NCBI GenBank assembly: GCA_003161615.1
Contig: PMOB01000029.1
Span: forward strand, 1 to 46,382
DNA: 46,382 nt
Source of the DNA: Actinomycetota bacterium
GTDB taxonomy: Bacteria > Actinomycetota > Thermoleophilia > Gaiellales > Gaiellaceae
Reading direction: 5' to 3'
Positions within the stretch are counted from its first letter, which is position 1, and the number at the start of each line of letters is the position of its first letter. Under the pieces are notes generated by a model that was not told the origin of the DNA, made no database searches, and was given only the letters and a program-made list of their open reading frames with translations. Below are positions 45,846-46,382 of the stretch, one piece after another. A program made the translations under genes and the position numbers.

Positions 45846-46382
45846 GCGACGTCGCGCAGCGCCATCACGTCGGCGAGCGCGCGGAGCTTCTTCAGCGTCT
45901 GGTTCTCGATCTGCCGGATCCGCTCGCGCGTGACGTTGAAGGCGCGCCCGACCTCGTCGAGCGTGCACGGTGTCTGGCCGCCGAGCCCGTAACGGAGCTC
46001 GAGGATCCGCCGCTCCCGCTCGGTGAGCGTGCAGAGGACACGGTGGAGCTGCTCGCTGCGGAGGATGACGTCGGCCGCATCGTCCGGCATCGGCGAGTTC
46101 TCGTCGGTGAGGAAGTGGCCGAACTCCGACTCGTCCTCCTCGCCGACCGGCTTCTCGAGCGAGATGGGCGTCTGCGCGCTCCGCATGATCGACTCCACCT
46201 CGTCGAAGGGCAGGTCGACGTCGAGCGCGACTTCCTCGGGAGTCGGGTCGCGGTGGAGCTCGGCGCGGAGCTTCCGCTCGCTCCGCACGATCTTGTTGAG
46301 CTTCTCGACGACGTGGACGGGCATGCGGATCGTCCGCCCTTTGTCCGCGAGCGAGCGCGCCACGGCCTGGCGGATCCACCAC
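45842..46382 (-). CDS. Sigma-70-family RNA polymerase sigma factor, 3' part (5'-truncated by the window edge)
   Basis: The C-terminal 180 codons of a principal-type sigma factor; the gene continues past the right edge. Region 2.4/3.0 is visible at the cut end (WIRQAVARSLADKG, then TIRMPVHVVEKLNKI), followed by region 3, a DESEFGHFL-type acidic segment, and region 4.2 with ERERRILELRYGLGG and TLDEVGRAFNVTRERIRQIE, ending in a short tail. This is the RpoD/SigA pattern and would read the TANNNT-type promoters seen here (inference). It could also be a paralogous HrdB-like factor. Confidence 0.93.
   Translation of the reverse strand, partial: WWIRQAVARSLADKGRTIRMPVHVVEKLNKIVRSERKLRAELHRDPTPEEVALDVDLPFDEVESIMRSAQTPISLEKPVGEEDESEFGHFLTDENSPMPDDAADVILRSEQLHRVLCTLTERERRILELRYGLGGQTPCTLDEVGRAFNVTRERIRQIENQTLKKLRALADVMALRDVA

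Noticed and set aside
1-46382. tRNA, rRNA, CRISPR, insertion sequences, integrase or phage genes
   Set aside because: None found by reading; no arrays of spaced repeats, no transposase motifs, and almost no intergenic space to hold RNA genes. A covariance-model scan would be needed to exclude small RNAs.

Overview
The window is a very GC-rich, gene-dense stretch of bacterial chromosome. Housekeeping genes (scpA/scpB, lgt, dnaE, parA-ftsZ, lhr, yidD, a principal-type sigma factor), frequent GTG starts, and many genes preceded by an actinobacterial-style TANNNT -10 hexamer a few bases before the start codon point to Actinomycetota. A deep-branching class such as Thermoleophilia is my best guess; that is inference, since no rRNA or other taxonomic marker is present. 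I saw no tRNA, rRNA, CRISPR array, insertion sequence or prophage, and no gene-free stretch longer than about 150 bases.

Layout. 1-5.4 kb (minus): dnaE-lgt-scpA-scpB, with scpB cut by the window edge. 5.5-9.9 kb (minus): gamma-glutamyltransferase-like protein, GNAT acetyltransferase, methyltransferase, membrane diguanylate cyclase and a small lipoprotein. 9.9-11.5 kb (plus): a large membrane protein, possibly a GT-C glycosyltransferase. 11.5-14.1 kb (minus): parA-ftsZ-nitroreductase, with an unusually long N-terminal extension on FtsZ. 14.3-19.9 kb: a DHA2 exporter, two uncharacterised minus-strand genes, a two-component pair and a small membrane protein. 19.9-24.1 kb (minus): Lhr helicase. 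24.2-27.3 kb (plus): a secreted Asp-box protein, a helix-hairpin-helix DNA repair protein and a phospholipase D-fold protein.

27.3-31.7 kb is the most unusual part. Three small secreted proteins share the same residues just after the signal peptide (AASLG, then I/V). They are followed by a SipW/ER-type signal peptidase I, in which His replaces the general-base Lys, and by a sensor kinase whose start overlaps the peptidase stop. An OmpR-family regulator faces them on the other strand. The operon is preceded by a pho-box-like pair of 7-bp direct repeats with 11-bp periodicity, and the first two genes are separated by a strong GC hairpin. It looks like a self-contained export and surface-assembly module with its own peptidase and regulation, loosely comparable to Bacillus TasA-SipW.

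31.7-37.7 kb: a secreted protein of unknown function, then a tightly overlapping minus-strand operon of acyl-CoA dehydrogenase, LanC-like cyclase, methyltransferase, ammonium transporter and VOC dioxygenase. 37.8-41.8 kb (plus): a membrane protein with yidD, then amidohydrolase, acetamidase/formamidase and an HxlR regulator. 41.8-43.9 kb: a MarR regulator divergent from a second DHA2 exporter and a 51-residue protein. 43.9-46.4 kb: M20 dipeptidase, a VOC protein and the 3' part of a sigma-70 gene.

Two genome-scale patterns stand out. First, many genes appear to be leaderless, and two divergent gene pairs (9.9 kb and 45.27 kb) share the same 24-bp spacer, in which two opposing -10 hexamers overlap by the dinucleotide TA. 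Second, all eight convergent gene junctions are packed to between a 57-bp overlap and a 4-bp gap, leaving no room for ordinary terminators.
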